Below, in pieces: positions 42,796 through 52,131 of a stretch of DNA of 64,000 nucleotides (position 1 is its first letter; every line of letters starts with the position of its first letter). The position numbers and the translations under genes are program-made. The notes under the pieces are model-generated. The model did no database searches and was not told the DNA's origin. It saw nothing but the letters and a program-made list of their open reading frames with translations. Source of the DNA: Paludibacteraceae bacterium (GTDB taxonomy: Bacteria > Bacteroidota > Bacteroidia > Bacteroidales > Paludibacteraceae); NCBI GenBank assembly GCA_024401435.1, contig JAKSLB010000018.1, positions 1-64,000 of the forward strand. Reading direction: 5' to 3'.

Positions 42796-43797
42796 TTATT
42801 CATATCCTTTCTCTTTAAGTTTATTTTTAATTTGTAGTGCCACGTGATATGCCAAATTCACAGGCACAGCGTTTCCTATCATTTTATATCCATAATTGAC
42901 ATCCTCATAAATGAACTTGAAACCATCAGGAAATCCTTGTACTCTTGCAACCTCGCGAACAGTCATCCTTCTATAAAGATTTTCTTTCCCTTTTACGAAT
43001 TCTTGTTTATTTAGTCCAACTTTTACCATTTTGGGAGCTTGTGGATGCAATTGGCACTGTCTACCACTCGCTTGAACAGTAAATCCAGGCTCGTCCCAAC
43101 TTCTAACCCGATTACGTGACATAAATATTGGAGAGTACGCACCAATGAAATATTCATGATTAGGGACTTTACATGCCTCACCGTTAGTGTGGTTTTTCTC
43201 CTTTGCTGGAATAGCAGAATCTTTCAGGTTCCAAATGCATTCACGAAGAGTAGGTTTATGCTCTAATGGTTTTGGATACTCAAAATCATGGATATTCAAA
43301 TCTTTTCTGAATCCGATGTAAAAAACTCTTTCTCGATCTTCCGCTACATCAAAATCGTTTGCATTTAACAATTTTAAGTTCACGTCATAACCAGCCTCAT
43401 CAAAAAGCTTCAAAAAATTTTGAACTGCTACGGAATGTCTTTGAGCTAGCATTCCCGAGACATTTTCAGCCACGAAAAACAAAGGTTTCTTATCCTTTAA
43501 TATTCGTATATATTCATAAAATAGCTGACCTCTTGCATCTTCGATTCCCTTTAAAGAACCTGCTTCACTCCACGATTGACATGGAGGTCCACCAATGATT
43601 CCATCTATATTATCTGGGAAATCAGAAGATTGTATGTCTCTGATATCTCCGTCCAATAAATCTACATCTGGAAAATTAGCTCTAAATGTAGGGCATATTT
43701 TTTTATCGTATTCGTTAGCTGCAACAGTGGTAAATCCTGCCTTGTGGAACCCAAGATCTAACCCTCCGGCACCACTAAATAAACTAATTAGTCTCAT
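42796..43797 (-). CDS. Cytosine-C5 DNA methyltransferase M1 (HaeIII/NgoPII-like)
   Basis: 333 residues, with all motifs: [12 protein letters not shown] (I), Cys73 in [12 protein letters not shown] (IV), AENVSGML (VI), [13 protein letters not shown] (VIII), [15 protein letters not shown] (IX), [10 protein letters not shown] (X). It closely resembles M.HaeIII through the recognition domain ([30 protein letters not shown]), so methylation of GGCC is likely. It protects host DNA from the adjacent endonuclease. Its ATG overlaps the stop of the endonuclease gene by 4 bp. Confidence 0.94.
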   Translation of the reverse strand: MRLISLFSGAGGLDLGFHKAGFTTVAANEYDKKICPTFRANFPDVDLLDGDIRDIQSSDFPDNIDGIIGGPPCQSWSEAGSLKGIEDARGQLFYEYIRILKDKKPLFFVAENVSGMLAQRHSVAVQNFLKLFDEAGYDVNLKLLNANDFDVAEDRERVFYIGFRKDLNIHDFEYPKPLEHKPTLRECIWNLKDSAIPAKEKNHTNGEACKVPNHEYFIGAYSPIFMSRNRVRSWDEPGFTVQASGRQCQLHPQAPKMVKVGLNKQEFVKGKENLYRRMTVREVARVQGFPDGFKFIYEDVNYGYKMIGNAVPVNLAYHVALQIKNKLKEKGYE

Positions 43798-44636
43798 ATT
43801 GAATAAGATATAAGAACAGCGTCTTTAAATTGAGCCGGGTTATTAGGATTTTTTATTTTAATATCTTTAATGACGATATTTGAGTTTGTCTTTGCCAAAT
43901 TTTCTAACTCTTCGAAATTATTCAGCTTCTCTTTCTTCTCTTTATTGATTATTGCTCGAAAATTAAATTCTTTATTGGAATCAATATCAAAGATACTTTC
44001 GAAAGCTACAAATGGATTTTCGATATGCCACATTCCACGGATTCTTAAGTAGGTTATACCTAAAGGATCAACTCTATTAACCCGACCTAGTTCTTTTGTC
44101 TCAGAAAACTCCACATCTGGTATTGTGAGAATACCATCTTTTATTTTGTTTTTTATATTTTCATATACTTCTTTACTAGCACAATAATCCTCTCCGTAAA
44201 CGAATGACAATGCAATCATTTTCTCATTATTGACAACACCTACAATATAAAGCATATCTCTTTCTTTCCATTCTTCGCATTCTCTACATGCCTTGTTTAT
44301 CAATGTGCTATCGGAATAGAGCTTTTCTTTGGGGTAACTACTATTTAATGCTAAAGCAGAACCGATTTGCTCGATTTTTTTTACTTCTATGGCATCTCCT
44401 CCATTTTTAAGCATAGAGTCTGGTGGATTGTTTTGGTTCCCTAAATAAGAAAAAGTCTCAGATATCTTAGTGTCACGAATAGATTCATCTGTAATTTCTT
44501 GAGTATTTGCAAAGATATCTTTTACATAGTTTTCCAATGCTTCTCCCATTTGATTTGCTCGATTATTTGAAGAGCTTCTATTGGGTAAACTTTGAGATTT
44601 TACGACATTTATAATCGCATTTACTATATTATACAT
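43794..44636 (-). CDS. NgoPII-like type II restriction endonuclease
   Basis: 280 residues from the ATG at 44636 ([15 protein letters not shown]); an alternative at 44669 adds 11 residues. It resembles the NgoPII family: [38 protein letters not shown] with the catalytic [48 protein letters not shown] and [14 protein letters not shown]. NgoPII cuts GGCC, which fits the HaeIII-like methyltransferase M1. The order R then M1 with 4-bp overlap makes methylase translation depend on the nuclease message. The codons look AT-richer than those of GH94 next door. Confidence 0.9.
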   Translation of the reverse strand: MYNIVNAIINVVKSQSLPNRSSSNNRANQMGEALENYVKDIFANTQEITDESIRDTKISETFSYLGNQNNPPDSMLKNGGDAIEVKKIEQIGSALALNSSYPKEKLYSDSTLINKACRECEEWKERDMLYIVGVVNNEKMIALSFVYGEDYCASKEVYENIKNKIKDGILTIPDVEFSETKELGRVNRVDPLGITYLRIRGMWHIENPFVAFESIFDIDSNKEFNFRAIINKEKKEKLNNFEELENLAKTNSNIVIKDIKIKNPNNPAQFKDAVLISYSI

Positions 44637-44658
44637 AATAACAATGCTTGCGTTTATA

Positions 44659-44696
44659 ATAGAGAGCAAGAAGCTTGAGGTCCCTTGCTCTCTCTA
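44659..44696. terminator. Hairpin between GH94 and the endonuclease gene
   Basis: AGAGAGCAAG / CTTGCTCTCT stem with 13-base loop, about 80 bp beyond the GH94 stop. It probably ends the GH94 transcript, although no long T run follows on the minus strand. Confidence 0.6.
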
Positions 44697-44727
44697 TCTA
44701 TCTTGATCGAACTAATTATCTTCTTCG

Positions 44728-44754
44728 CCATAGGCGTATTCAATACGCCCCTAC
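44728..44754. repeat. REP-like GGCGTAT palindrome
   Basis: GGCGTAT-TCA-ATACGCC (44733-44749) followed by CCTACGAG. It has the form of short repetitive extragenic palindromes seen in many genomes; only one copy is in this window. Confidence 0.4.
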
Positions 44755-44777
44755 GAGCAGATGTTAATTCTTCATTA

Positions 44778-44847
44778 ATTATCCCATCACAACAACCACC
44801 TCGTTCACATTCTTCATCTTGCTGAAAGGAACGACGTTGCCTTCGAT
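44778..44847. repeat. 70-bp direct repeat, right copy (in GH94)
   Basis: The in-place copy, forming the last 22 codons and stop of the GH94 gene; identical to 41380-41449. Confidence 0.95.
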
Positions 44848-47175
44848 GGCTTTTCCATTCAATGTAACTGAAACAACACCTTTTTCTACTTTCTTAGGGT
44901 TCTTGACAGTGATGTTCACGGTCTTGCCACGGAAACGACGAGTAGCGGTGAAGCCCTTCCAACCTGGGATACATGGATCGATTAACAATCCTTCGTAGTC
45001 AGGACGGATACCCAAGATGTATTGTGCAGCTGTGAAGTATGCCCATGAAGCTGTTCCACTCAACCATGGACAACGGCTTTGACCTGCACGCATGTTGTAA
45101 GTTGAACAAGTGGTCTGCGCATATACGTAAGGTTCGATTTGGCGAACTTCAGCACGTTCGTTGTATGCAGCTGGTAAGTAGTTTTTATAGTTCTTGAAAG
45201 CACGTTTACCATGACCTAAGATACAATCTGCCATGATACCCCAACCTTGTGTGTGTTGGAATACGGCTGCATTCTCTTTCATACCTTTGATGAATAAAGG
45301 AGCCTTGATTACAGATGCTTCTGTCTTCTCGTATGGAGGATCACAAAGAACTAAACCATATTTGATAGCCAAACGCTTCTCGACACTGTTCATGACTGTT
45401 TCAGCACGTTCGCCTGTAGCTTGTCCGGAAATAACAGACCATGAGTTAGGGTTCAACCAAATTGTACCTTCATTGTTTGGATCGTTCTTCGTACCGAAGA
45501 TGTAACCATCTTCTTTGATAGCACGAACATACCATTCGCCATCCCAAGCTGCTTTGTCGATATCTTTTGTAAGACGAGCTAAATGTTGCTCAGCCCATTT
45601 TACTTCATTTGCTTTGTTCAAACGGTTGCAAATGTCGATGTAGACTGTCAACGCGTAGCGCAATTGCATTGCTACGAAAATAGTCTCACCTTTAGCACCC
45701 AATACCAAACAGTCATTCCAGTCAGCTTTCAAACCGCAAGGCAAGTTGTTTTTACCGCAACGGTCTAAGTTGAATTGAATGGCACGTTTCAAGTGATCCA
45801 AGACGGTTCCTTCACCCTTGTCTGAATAAGGTAATACTTTGTTATAGTAGTCGATGTTACCCAATTCCTTTACATAAGTAGGAACTGTGCAGAACAACCA
45901 CATACAGTCGTCTGAACGGAACTCGTTTTCTGGAGTTGGAGCCTCGTGACCTGGATTGTGTGCAAATGGTTTAACCACTGGCATGGCACCACCATTGGAG
46001 TTTTGTCCCGTCAACATTAATTCAAGACGTTCAACCACCTCTTCAGGAATGTTATGGATAACACCCAACATATCTTGGATGGTATCACGGTAACCCATAC
46101 CATCACGTTCACCACGATAAATCAAAGAAGCTGCACGGCTCCAAGCGTATGTGATTAAGTTATTGAATGGATTCCACATATTGATCATGCTATTGAAAGC
46201 AGCATCTGGTGTATTAGCTGAAAGACCTTCGATACGTCCGTGCCAGTAGTTAACCACTTTGTCGAATTCAGCTTGAACCTTAGCTGGTGTAGCTACCATT
46301 TTTGCAGCCTTCTTTCCTTCTACCCAAGCCTTACCAATACCAAGTACTACAGTGAACTCCTTCGTTTCTCCAGCAGCCAATTCCAAGTCTACTTGAAGTG
46401 TACCGCAACCATTGTCACCTTCAGTTACTGTATTACCACATTGACCATTTACAACTGACAATGGGTTTGCATATGTGTGATAAGCTCCGATGAACTTGTC
46501 ACGGTCACTATCATAACCAGTTACTTTCTGACCAACAACACCGATGAAAGAGTGGCGAGCTTGGTCCTTGTTTTGGAAGTTTTCTGGTTCTTCTGGCATG
46601 TATAGGTTGTTACCATGGTCGATGAAACCGTTCTTGTATGCGGTTTTGATGATATACTGTGTATATTGCAAGTTATTGCTATCATCGTTCATGTTCCAGT
46701 TTGAAGCGAATTCAGCATAGGTGAAAGCACGTAATTTACGAGATTTCTTACCCATGTTAGTCACTTTCACGTGCCAAACTTCAAACTCTTGACCTTTAGG
46801 AACGAAGTAAAGTGTTTCTGTTTTGATGTTGCTATACTCAGAAGAGATCTTTGTATAAGCAGAACCATGACGGCATTCGCTTTTGTATTGATCAAGCGGT
46901 TTGCCAACAGGTTGCCATGAACCAGACCAGAAGTCTTTTGACTCACAGTCGTGTAGGTAGATGTAGCGACCTGGTTGATCTAATGGAACGGTGTTGAACT
47001 TGATTCTCAAGAAACAACCTTGAACTGATGAGCGGAAGAATGAATAACCTCCTGCATTGTTGGTGATAATAGCTCCGTAACGGGTATCACCCAAGTAGTT
47101 ACTCCATGATTTGGGAGTGTCTGGTTTGGTGACGACATATTCCTTGTGCTCGTCGTCGAAAAATCCGTATTGCAT
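44779..47175 (-). CDS. Cellobiose phosphorylase, GH94
   Basis: 798 residues, no signal peptide, so cytoplasmic. It splits cellobiose with phosphate into glucose-1-phosphate and glucose, saving ATP. N-terminal MQYGFFDDEHKEYVVTKPDTP, the beta-sandwich and (alpha/alpha)6 barrel, the catalytic Asp in LKADWNDCLVLG, GERDGMGYRDTIQD and the C-terminal SRCPWLSGTASWAYF match cellobiose phosphorylases. Complete and intact although its last 70 bp are duplicated beyond the restriction-modification genes. It would use cellobiose released by the secreted GH5-type enzymes. A -7 box lies 41 bp upstream. Confidence 0.95.
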   Translation of the reverse strand: MQYGFFDDEHKEYVVTKPDTPKSWSNYLGDTRYGAIITNNAGGYSFFRSSVQGCFLRIKFNTVPLDQPGRYIYLHDCESKDFWSGSWQPVGKPLDQYKSECRHGSAYTKISSEYSNIKTETLYFVPKGQEFEVWHVKVTNMGKKSRKLRAFTYAEFASNWNMNDDSNNLQYTQYIIKTAYKNGFIDHGNNLYMPEEPENFQNKDQARHSFIGVVGQKVTGYDSDRDKFIGAYHTYANPLSVVNGQCGNTVTEGDNGCGTLQVDLELAAGETKEFTVVLGIGKAWVEGKKAAKMVATPAKVQAEFDKVVNYWHGRIEGLSANTPDAAFNSMINMWNPFNNLITYAWSRAASLIYRGERDGMGYRDTIQDMLGVIHNIPEEVVERLELMLTGQNSNGGAMPVVKPFAHNPGHEAPTPENEFRSDDCMWLFCTVPTYVKELGNIDYYNKVLPYSDKGEGTVLDHLKRAIQFNLDRCGKNNLPCGLKADWNDCLVLGAKGETIFVAMQLRYALTVYIDICNRLNKANEVKWAEQHLARLTKDIDKAAWDGEWYVRAIKEDGYIFGTKNDPNNEGTIWLNPNSWSVISGQATGERAETVMNSVEKRLAIKYGLVLCDPPYEKTEASVIKAPLFIKGMKENAAVFQHTQGWGIMADCILGHGKRAFKNYKNYLPAAYNERAEVRQIEPYVYAQTTCSTYNMRAGQSRCPWLSGTASWAYFTAAQYILGIRPDYEGLLIDPCIPGWKGFTATRRFRGKTVNITVKNPKKVEKGVVSVTLNGKAIEGNVVPFSKMKNVNEVVVVMG

Positions 47176-47215
47176 AAATTTTTATTTTATTAATTGCGTT
47201 ATTTGATAACATTTT

Positions 47216-47223
47216 CAAAAATA
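47216..47223 (-). promoter_or_regulatory. -7 box of GH94 gene
   Basis: CAAAAATA reads TATTTTTG on the minus strand, 40 bp before the start. Confidence 0.5.
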
Positions 47224-47411
47224 GGGATTTTTTGGTTAAAGATAGAGTAAATAGGGATTTTTTTACACATCTCATTACGGTTCTTTCATTTGAAGATTCA
47301 TTTTTCTCCTTTTTTTGTGTGTATGATGCAGATTATATTGCTTTTTCAAAGATATGTTGGTGCAGAAAGATCGTTCAGTAGTGTTTGTATCTGAGATTTT
47401 TAAATATGATT

Positions 47412-47462
47412 AAAGGCGATTTTTCAAGATCGATAGGATGTCAATTTTGAAAAATCGCCTTT
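47412..47462 (-). terminator. Long hairpin after the Cthe_2159-like gene
   Basis: A perfect 16-bp stem (AAAGGCGATTTTTCAA and complement) with 19-base loop, likely the terminator of the gene ending at 47546. Confidence 0.7.
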
Positions 47463-47510
47463 GTTTTAGTATGTATAAAAACATTCAGTAAAAACCTTCC
47501 ATAAATAAGT

Positions 47511-47531
47511 ATTTATAGAAGTCCCCTTAAA
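47511..47531. repeat. Family A repeat, single arm
   Basis: ATTTATAGAAGTCCCCTTAA, same arm as at 57170-57189. Confidence 0.5.
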
Positions 47532-47545
47532 AGAGAAATATGGAA

Positions 47546-50143
47546 TTACCAGCCGCCATTCCAGCCACCACCGTTCCAACCGCCGCCATTCCAGCCACCG
47601 CCGTTAAATGCACTACCGTTGCCTGTTTCTGTTTTGACGTCCAATCTTTGCAATTGGTTGAGATTGAAGTTCTGTTCTGGTTCATAAAATCCGAATGTGC
47701 CATCGAAATAGTTCAACTCTCCATTGAAATTGTTGCCAATATAGAAGTTATAGTTTTTAATATTGGCGTTGTAGGTACAGACTGCTCCGTTTCCATTGTT
47801 GGCATTGTATGGGTCGAGTGGCATTTTTAGAGCCGCAAGAACGCTGCCTGAGTTGTTTGCTACGACAATGTATTGACCAGCTTTCAGTGTGAAACTGCTG
47901 TTGTAGATGTGCCCTTCTGAAGCAACAGGGATAGACTCATTGAACATTCCGTTTCCACCAACAGCGAGAACGAAACCACCTTTATGGGTTATCCCCTCTG
48001 CATCCAAAGGAGAGTTTAGGGAGTGTCTTTGAGCAACTACAGTGATACCGCCAGAGATAATCATTTCTCCGTTGGAATCCAATCCGTCACCTTCAGCTTG
48101 TGCATAATGTATACCTCCTTTTAAATAGATATGTACATTGGAAGAAGATTCGTTTCCATCTGTGGCATTCCATGCATCGTCTGAGGCAACCACATAGGTT
48201 TGACAGTCACCATCGAGGGTGATATTGGCTCCAGAAAATGCCTCGTAAGAAGAAGGTACTCTTACGTATCCTCCAAGGATATTCAACTCTTTTCTTCCGA
48301 ATACACCTTGATCGTATGGAGCATCTACTTCGATATTTCCTCCATTGATTGTGACATTTTGTTCTGCAAGGATACCAGTGTCGTAGGCGTAGATGTCAAT
48401 ACATCCACTGTTGATGGTGACATTGCCATCTGCTTTCATACCCTTAGGAGAACCATGGGCTTTCGTGCGGACACCTTCGATGGAACCACCATCGTGTGTA
48501 TGGGTTTCGTTCTTTTCACTACCAGCGTTGATGACAAGTGTCAAGTCTTCGTTGGCACCATTTTCCTTGCCGATAATTATGTCTCCGTCGCAGATGATAC
48601 CTTTACCTAATGTAGCGTTTAATTTGGCTAAACCACCTGTCATAGTGAAGTTTCTGCCTGCTTTTATGATTTTTGATGTGGCATAGCTGTATTTTGTTTT
48701 GGCACCTCCGCCCATGCTCCACATACCGCCACCACCTCCGGATTGCGTTTGTCCAGTGATGTAGTAGCCACCTTCAACGTTGATGATAAGGCTTCCATTT
48801 GTAATCTCTATATCTCCATCTGCATTGATACCCTTGCAGAGGGTAGCGTCCGAACCAATGTGAATGTCTACTTTCCCATCATTCATGGTGAATTTTCCAT
48901 CACATTTAACGCCTGCACAAGAAACAGTGTCTTTGTTGGCTGTTTCGTTGTAGTATTTTCCTGTTAGGTCGATGATTGTTTCCCCTCCATTGAAAATAAC
49001 GTTGGCATCTGTATTGATTCCTTTGGCTGCAATTCCATTTCCATTGATTAAGATGGTGCCGTTACCTGTAATTTCCACATCTCCATCACATGAAATACCA
49101 GTATTGTAACCATAATCATTGTCTGTTCCTATGAAAGGTTCTTTCCCTTCCAATGAAATTTGTAAAAGACCACCAGATACTGTGGTTTTCTGTTTGCCTC
49201 TGATTGCTTTTGAACCATTTCCTGTTATGTTGGCATTCAAGGTTCCTCCTTTTATTTCTACAACGCTATCGCATTTCAATCCTTTAGAATCATCAGAAGA
49301 GAGGGATAAAGATATTTCTCCATCTTCCATGTATATCAATTCGCTACAATCCACTCCATCACTTTTGGTGTTCTTTATAGACAGCTTTCCTCCATACATC
49401 TCCAATCCGTCAGCATTGATTCCGTCACCCTCTGCTTGATCGATGGATACAGTTCCACTGTATATCTCAATCCTTTTTGAAGAGTTGATAGCATGTTGTT
49501 TTTTGCCTTGTATCGTCAATTCGCCTTCATTGGATAGACTATCCTGACTGATTTTCAATTTTGACTTCGTATAGATTGTTGATTTCAAATTGTTTCCATT
49601 ACCATCAGACAAATTAGACTTGCCAATCAAATGAATGTTGGCAGCATACGATTCGTCATCTAATCCTTTGTTAAGAACAATGGGTGCCTGATCTCCAGAT
49701 AGGGAAAGATTGTCAAACACTAAAGTATAACCTTTGTCAGGTGTTAATTCGAATACTCCTTCAGATGAAGACCCAGACAAATAATAAACCACTCCCTTTT
49801 TCCCTACATGAGAGATTAAGGTTGCATGAGCATCATTTGTATATGTTTCAATTGCCTCCTCTCCATAAGGATTATCAATTGTGACAGAATTATTTTGATA
49901 GGTAATAAAGACAGTGTCTCTTGCCCCCAAATCAAATGTGGCACTATCGACATCTGAAATATTGTAGGTTCTCGTTTCTTTTCCTTCCACTGAAATCTTT
50001 CCATTGTTGAATCGAACAGTATCTATGTCGGAGATTTTGATGCTATCTTTCCCTATGTTCCCTATGTGAAAGATAATTGATTTCTGTGCCCATAACAGGA
50101 GACCCACAAATATTGTAAATATAAGAATAAGAATCCTTTTCAT
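47546..50143 (-). CDS. Secreted Cthe_2159-like carbohydrate-binding beta-helix protein
   Basis: 865 residues with signal peptide (1-19). The body is a long parallel beta-helix of repeats such as GDGINADGLEMYGGKLSI and KGMKADGNVTINSGCIDIYA, as in the Cthe_2159 family (PF14262), whose founder binds acidic polysaccharides such as polygalacturonate. The C-terminus is unusual: three GGGWN units ending GGW, encoded by a short tandem DNA repeat at about 47549-47596. The start overlaps the stop of the upstream T9SS-tailed gene by 4 bp, so the two are translated together. It may bind cell-wall pectin or act in adhesion. Confidence 0.85.
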   Translation of the reverse strand: MKRILILIFTIFVGLLLWAQKSIIFHIGNIGKDSIKISDIDTVRFNNGKISVEGKETRTYNISDVDSATFDLGARDTVFITYQNNSVTIDNPYGEEAIETYTNDAHATLISHVGKKGVVYYLSGSSSEGVFELTPDKGYTLVFDNLSLSGDQAPIVLNKGLDDESYAANIHLIGKSNLSDGNGNNLKSTIYTKSKLKISQDSLSNEGELTIQGKKQHAINSSKRIEIYSGTVSIDQAEGDGINADGLEMYGGKLSIKNTKSDGVDCSELIYMEDGEISLSLSSDDSKGLKCDSVVEIKGGTLNANITGNGSKAIRGKQKTTVSGGLLQISLEGKEPFIGTDNDYGYNTGISCDGDVEITGNGTILINGNGIAAKGINTDANVIFNGGETIIDLTGKYYNETANKDTVSCAGVKCDGKFTMNDGKVDIHIGSDATLCKGINADGDIEITNGSLIINVEGGYYITGQTQSGGGGGMWSMGGGAKTKYSYATSKIIKAGRNFTMTGGLAKLNATLGKGIICDGDIIIGKENGANEDLTLVINAGSEKNETHTHDGGSIEGVRTKAHGSPKGMKADGNVTINSGCIDIYAYDTGILAEQNVTINGGNIEVDAPYDQGVFGRKELNILGGYVRVPSSYEAFSGANITLDGDCQTYVVASDDAWNATDGNESSSNVHIYLKGGIHYAQAEGDGLDSNGEMIISGGITVVAQRHSLNSPLDAEGITHKGGFVLAVGGNGMFNESIPVASEGHIYNSSFTLKAGQYIVVANNSGSVLAALKMPLDPYNANNGNGAVCTYNANIKNYNFYIGNNFNGELNYFDGTFGFYEPEQNFNLNQLQRLDVKTETGNGSAFNGGGWNGGGWNGGGWNGGW

Positions 50144-50640
50144 ATTTTGTTAAATTTAATATACATGTTACCGATATTCATAAAATATATTCCAATAGGA
50201 AGAGCGGAGACATTTATCGTTCCTCCATTGTTTATCTTACCCGACATGATTACTTCACCATTCATGCCAAGAATCATATACGGACTCTCTTCTTCGAATG
50301 GTGTGCGGATAGTGATATACTCTTTTGCGGGATTAGGAAATACATCGAATGATGATGTTTGTACATCATTTGTCTTTGACCAATCTTTGTTGGAAAATAA
50401 CAACTTCTTTATATCTTTCAGATCGATTTTAACAGGATTTTGTTTGGATTCAACATTTTCATTCTGTTCAATCACTAAAAAATCATCAGAAAAATACATC
50501 TTGCCAGATTCGTAAACGTCAATTGTTTGTTGTGTTTGGTTGTTTGTTTCTATCGTGATTTTTGCTGCGAACTCTTCGCCCCATACATTCAAACACCCCA
50601 CGATTAGTCCAAACGTAATAAGTAATAGCGTGTTTCTCAT
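50140..50640 (-). CDS. Small secreted protein with T9SS type A tail
   Basis: 166 residues from the ATG at 50640 (MRNTLLLITFGLIVGCLNVWG, signal peptide); the longer frame to 50673 is not needed. A short beta domain (about 22-85, ITIETNNQTQQTIDVYESGKMYF) is followed by a textbook type IX secretion sorting domain (about 97-166: FDVFPNPAKEYITI, ILGMNGEVIMSGKI, LPIGIYFMNI). It shares a message with the downstream beta-helix protein, which has no such tail of its own, so it may help place that protein on the cell surface; that is inference. Confidence 0.82.
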   Translation of the reverse strand: MRNTLLLITFGLIVGCLNVWGEEFAAKITIETNNQTQQTIDVYESGKMYFSDDFLVIEQNENVESKQNPVKIDLKDIKKLLFSNKDWSKTNDVQTSSFDVFPNPAKEYITIRTPFEEESPYMILGMNGEVIMSGKINNGGTINVSALPIGIYFMNIGNMYIKFNKI

Positions 50641-50820
50641 AATTTTTGTGTAAATAATTGTTTTATTGTACAATATTATAACTTTTTTTGGAGAGTAATA
50701 ATATTATTAAGTGAAATGTCATTTTTATTCAGTATACGAAAAGTAGACTCGTTATAGTTTCCCTATGATTACTAAAATTAAGATTTTTTCCCTGCTGTTT
50801 TAATAGATTCTGTTTTTTTT

Positions 50821-50828
50821 TACTTTTG
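50821..50828 (+). promoter_or_regulatory. -7 box upstream of the SAH/MTA deaminase
   Basis: TACTTTTG 34 bp before the start. Confidence 0.5.
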
Positions 50829-50862
50829 TATATGTATTTAATAGTAATTAAAACCCGTAAAA

Positions 50863-52110
50863 ATGAAATCATTATTTCTTAAAAACGTACAACTGAATGG
50901 TACGCAAACCAATATACGCATTACTGGAAATCGTTTTTCTTCTATCAATCCTACGTTAGTAGCAACCGAAAACGATGAAGTGATCGAAGCTTCTCATTAT
51001 GCTATCGTTCCTCCTTTTTATAATGCTCATACCCATGCGGCAATGTCTCTTTTGAGAGGATATGCTGATGATATGCCTTTGTTTCCTTGGTTGAATGATT
51101 ATATCTGGCCGTTTGAAGCGAAAATGACTGATGAAGATATCTATATAGGTACTCGTTTGGCCATTTTAGAGATGATCAAATCTGGAACCGTTTTCTACAA
51201 TGATATGTATTGGATGATGGATTCGGTTTGGAAGGCTACAGACGAAATGGGTATACGAGCATGCTTGGGTGTCACTATGATGGATAATTTGGGAGAAGAA
51301 AAGATTCGTAAGAGTTTTGAATTAGTGGAAGAGTATGGCGAGAAATCTCCTTTGATACAAATGTCGGTTGCACCTCATGCACCTTATACTGTAAGTGAAA
51401 AATTGTGGGTTCGTTGTGCAGAGTTTGCTCAACAACATCATACGCTACTTCATTTTCATCTTTCTGAAACGGAGAAAGAGGTGAAAGATTGTGTGGCTGA
51501 ACATGGATTAACACCTGTCCGTTGGTTGGATAGTTTGGGCGTTTTGTCACCTAATTGTGTGGCAGCTCATGTTGTACATGTTGATGAAGAGGAGATACAG
51601 ATTTTAAAGGATAGGGGTGTGGCAATTGCTCATAATCCAATTTCCAATATGAAATTATCGTCAGGCTACTTTAAATCATTATGGATGGAGAATGCTTCTT
51701 CTAAAGTGTTAATTGGTACGGATGGTTGTTCTTCAAATAACAATTTAGATATGCAGGAAGAAACCAAGTTTGCAGCTATGATTGCAAAATGCAACTATGG
51801 TCCAGAAACGCTTCCTGTTAGCACGTTGAAACAATGGTCCATCACAAATGGTCCGAAAGTGTTTGGTGTGGATGCTGGTGAGATTGCAGAAGGAAAGATA
51901 GCCGATGCGTTGTTGATTGATTTGAATAATGTACGATTTGTCCCTAATTTTAATTTCGATTCCAACTGGTTCTATGCTTCTGATTCGGAAGCTATTGATA
52001 CACTGATTTGCAATGGTAAGGTGTTGATGAGAAATCGTAAGGTACAAGGAGAATTTGAAATTATTGAAAGCGCTAAGAGATGTAGCAGCAAGTGGAAAAT
52101 AAGAAAATAA
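50863..52110 (+). CDS. MTA/S-adenosylhomocysteine deaminase family amidohydrolase
   Basis: 415 residues of the amidohydrolase superfamily. Metal ligands: HTHAAMSLLRG (HxH), the His of HFHLSETEKEV, a His in AHNPISNMKLSSG, and Asp in GTDGCSSNNNLDM. This matches the 5-methylthioadenosine/SAH deaminase (MtaD) group rather than guanine deaminase. It would deaminate SAH or related adenosines in the methyl cycle. It is followed 21 bp later by an exported hypothetical gene. Confidence 0.9.
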   Translation: MKSLFLKNVQLNGTQTNIRITGNRFSSINPTLVATENDEVIEASHYAIVPPFYNAHTHAAMSLLRGYADDMPLFPWLNDYIWPFEAKMTDEDIYIGTRLAILEMIKSGTVFYNDMYWMMDSVWKATDEMGIRACLGVTMMDNLGEEKIRKSFELVEEYGEKSPLIQMSVAPHAPYTVSEKLWVRCAEFAQQHHTLLHFHLSETEKEVKDCVAEHGLTPVRWLDSLGVLSPNCVAAHVVHVDEEEIQILKDRGVAIAHNPISNMKLSSGYFKSLWMENASSKVLIGTDGCSSNNNLDMQEETKFAAMIAKCNYGPETLPVSTLKQWSITNGPKVFGVDAGEIAEGKIADALLIDLNNVRFVPNFNFDSNWFYASDSEAIDTLICNGKVLMRNRKVQGEFEIIESAKRCSSKWKIRK

Positions 52111-52131
52111 AACCCCATCAATTGTTGTAAT

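Larger units (their letters stand above)
47176..47545. other. Intergenic region between GH94 and beta-helix gene
   Basis: No gene is seen. It holds the GH94 promoter box (47216-47223), a 16-bp hairpin (47412-47462) and a family A repeat arm (47511-47531). Confidence 0.5.

Noticed and set aside
41380-44847. The 70-bp direct repeats as phage or integrative-element attachment sites
   Set aside because: No integrase, excisionase or tRNA gene lies between or beside them, and the repeat is a coding end of GH94; a target duplication or recombination event explains it better.
46240-46458. Frames opposite the GH94 gene
   Set aside because: They are antisense to a well-conserved enzyme gene, have no family resemblance and reflect its codon use.
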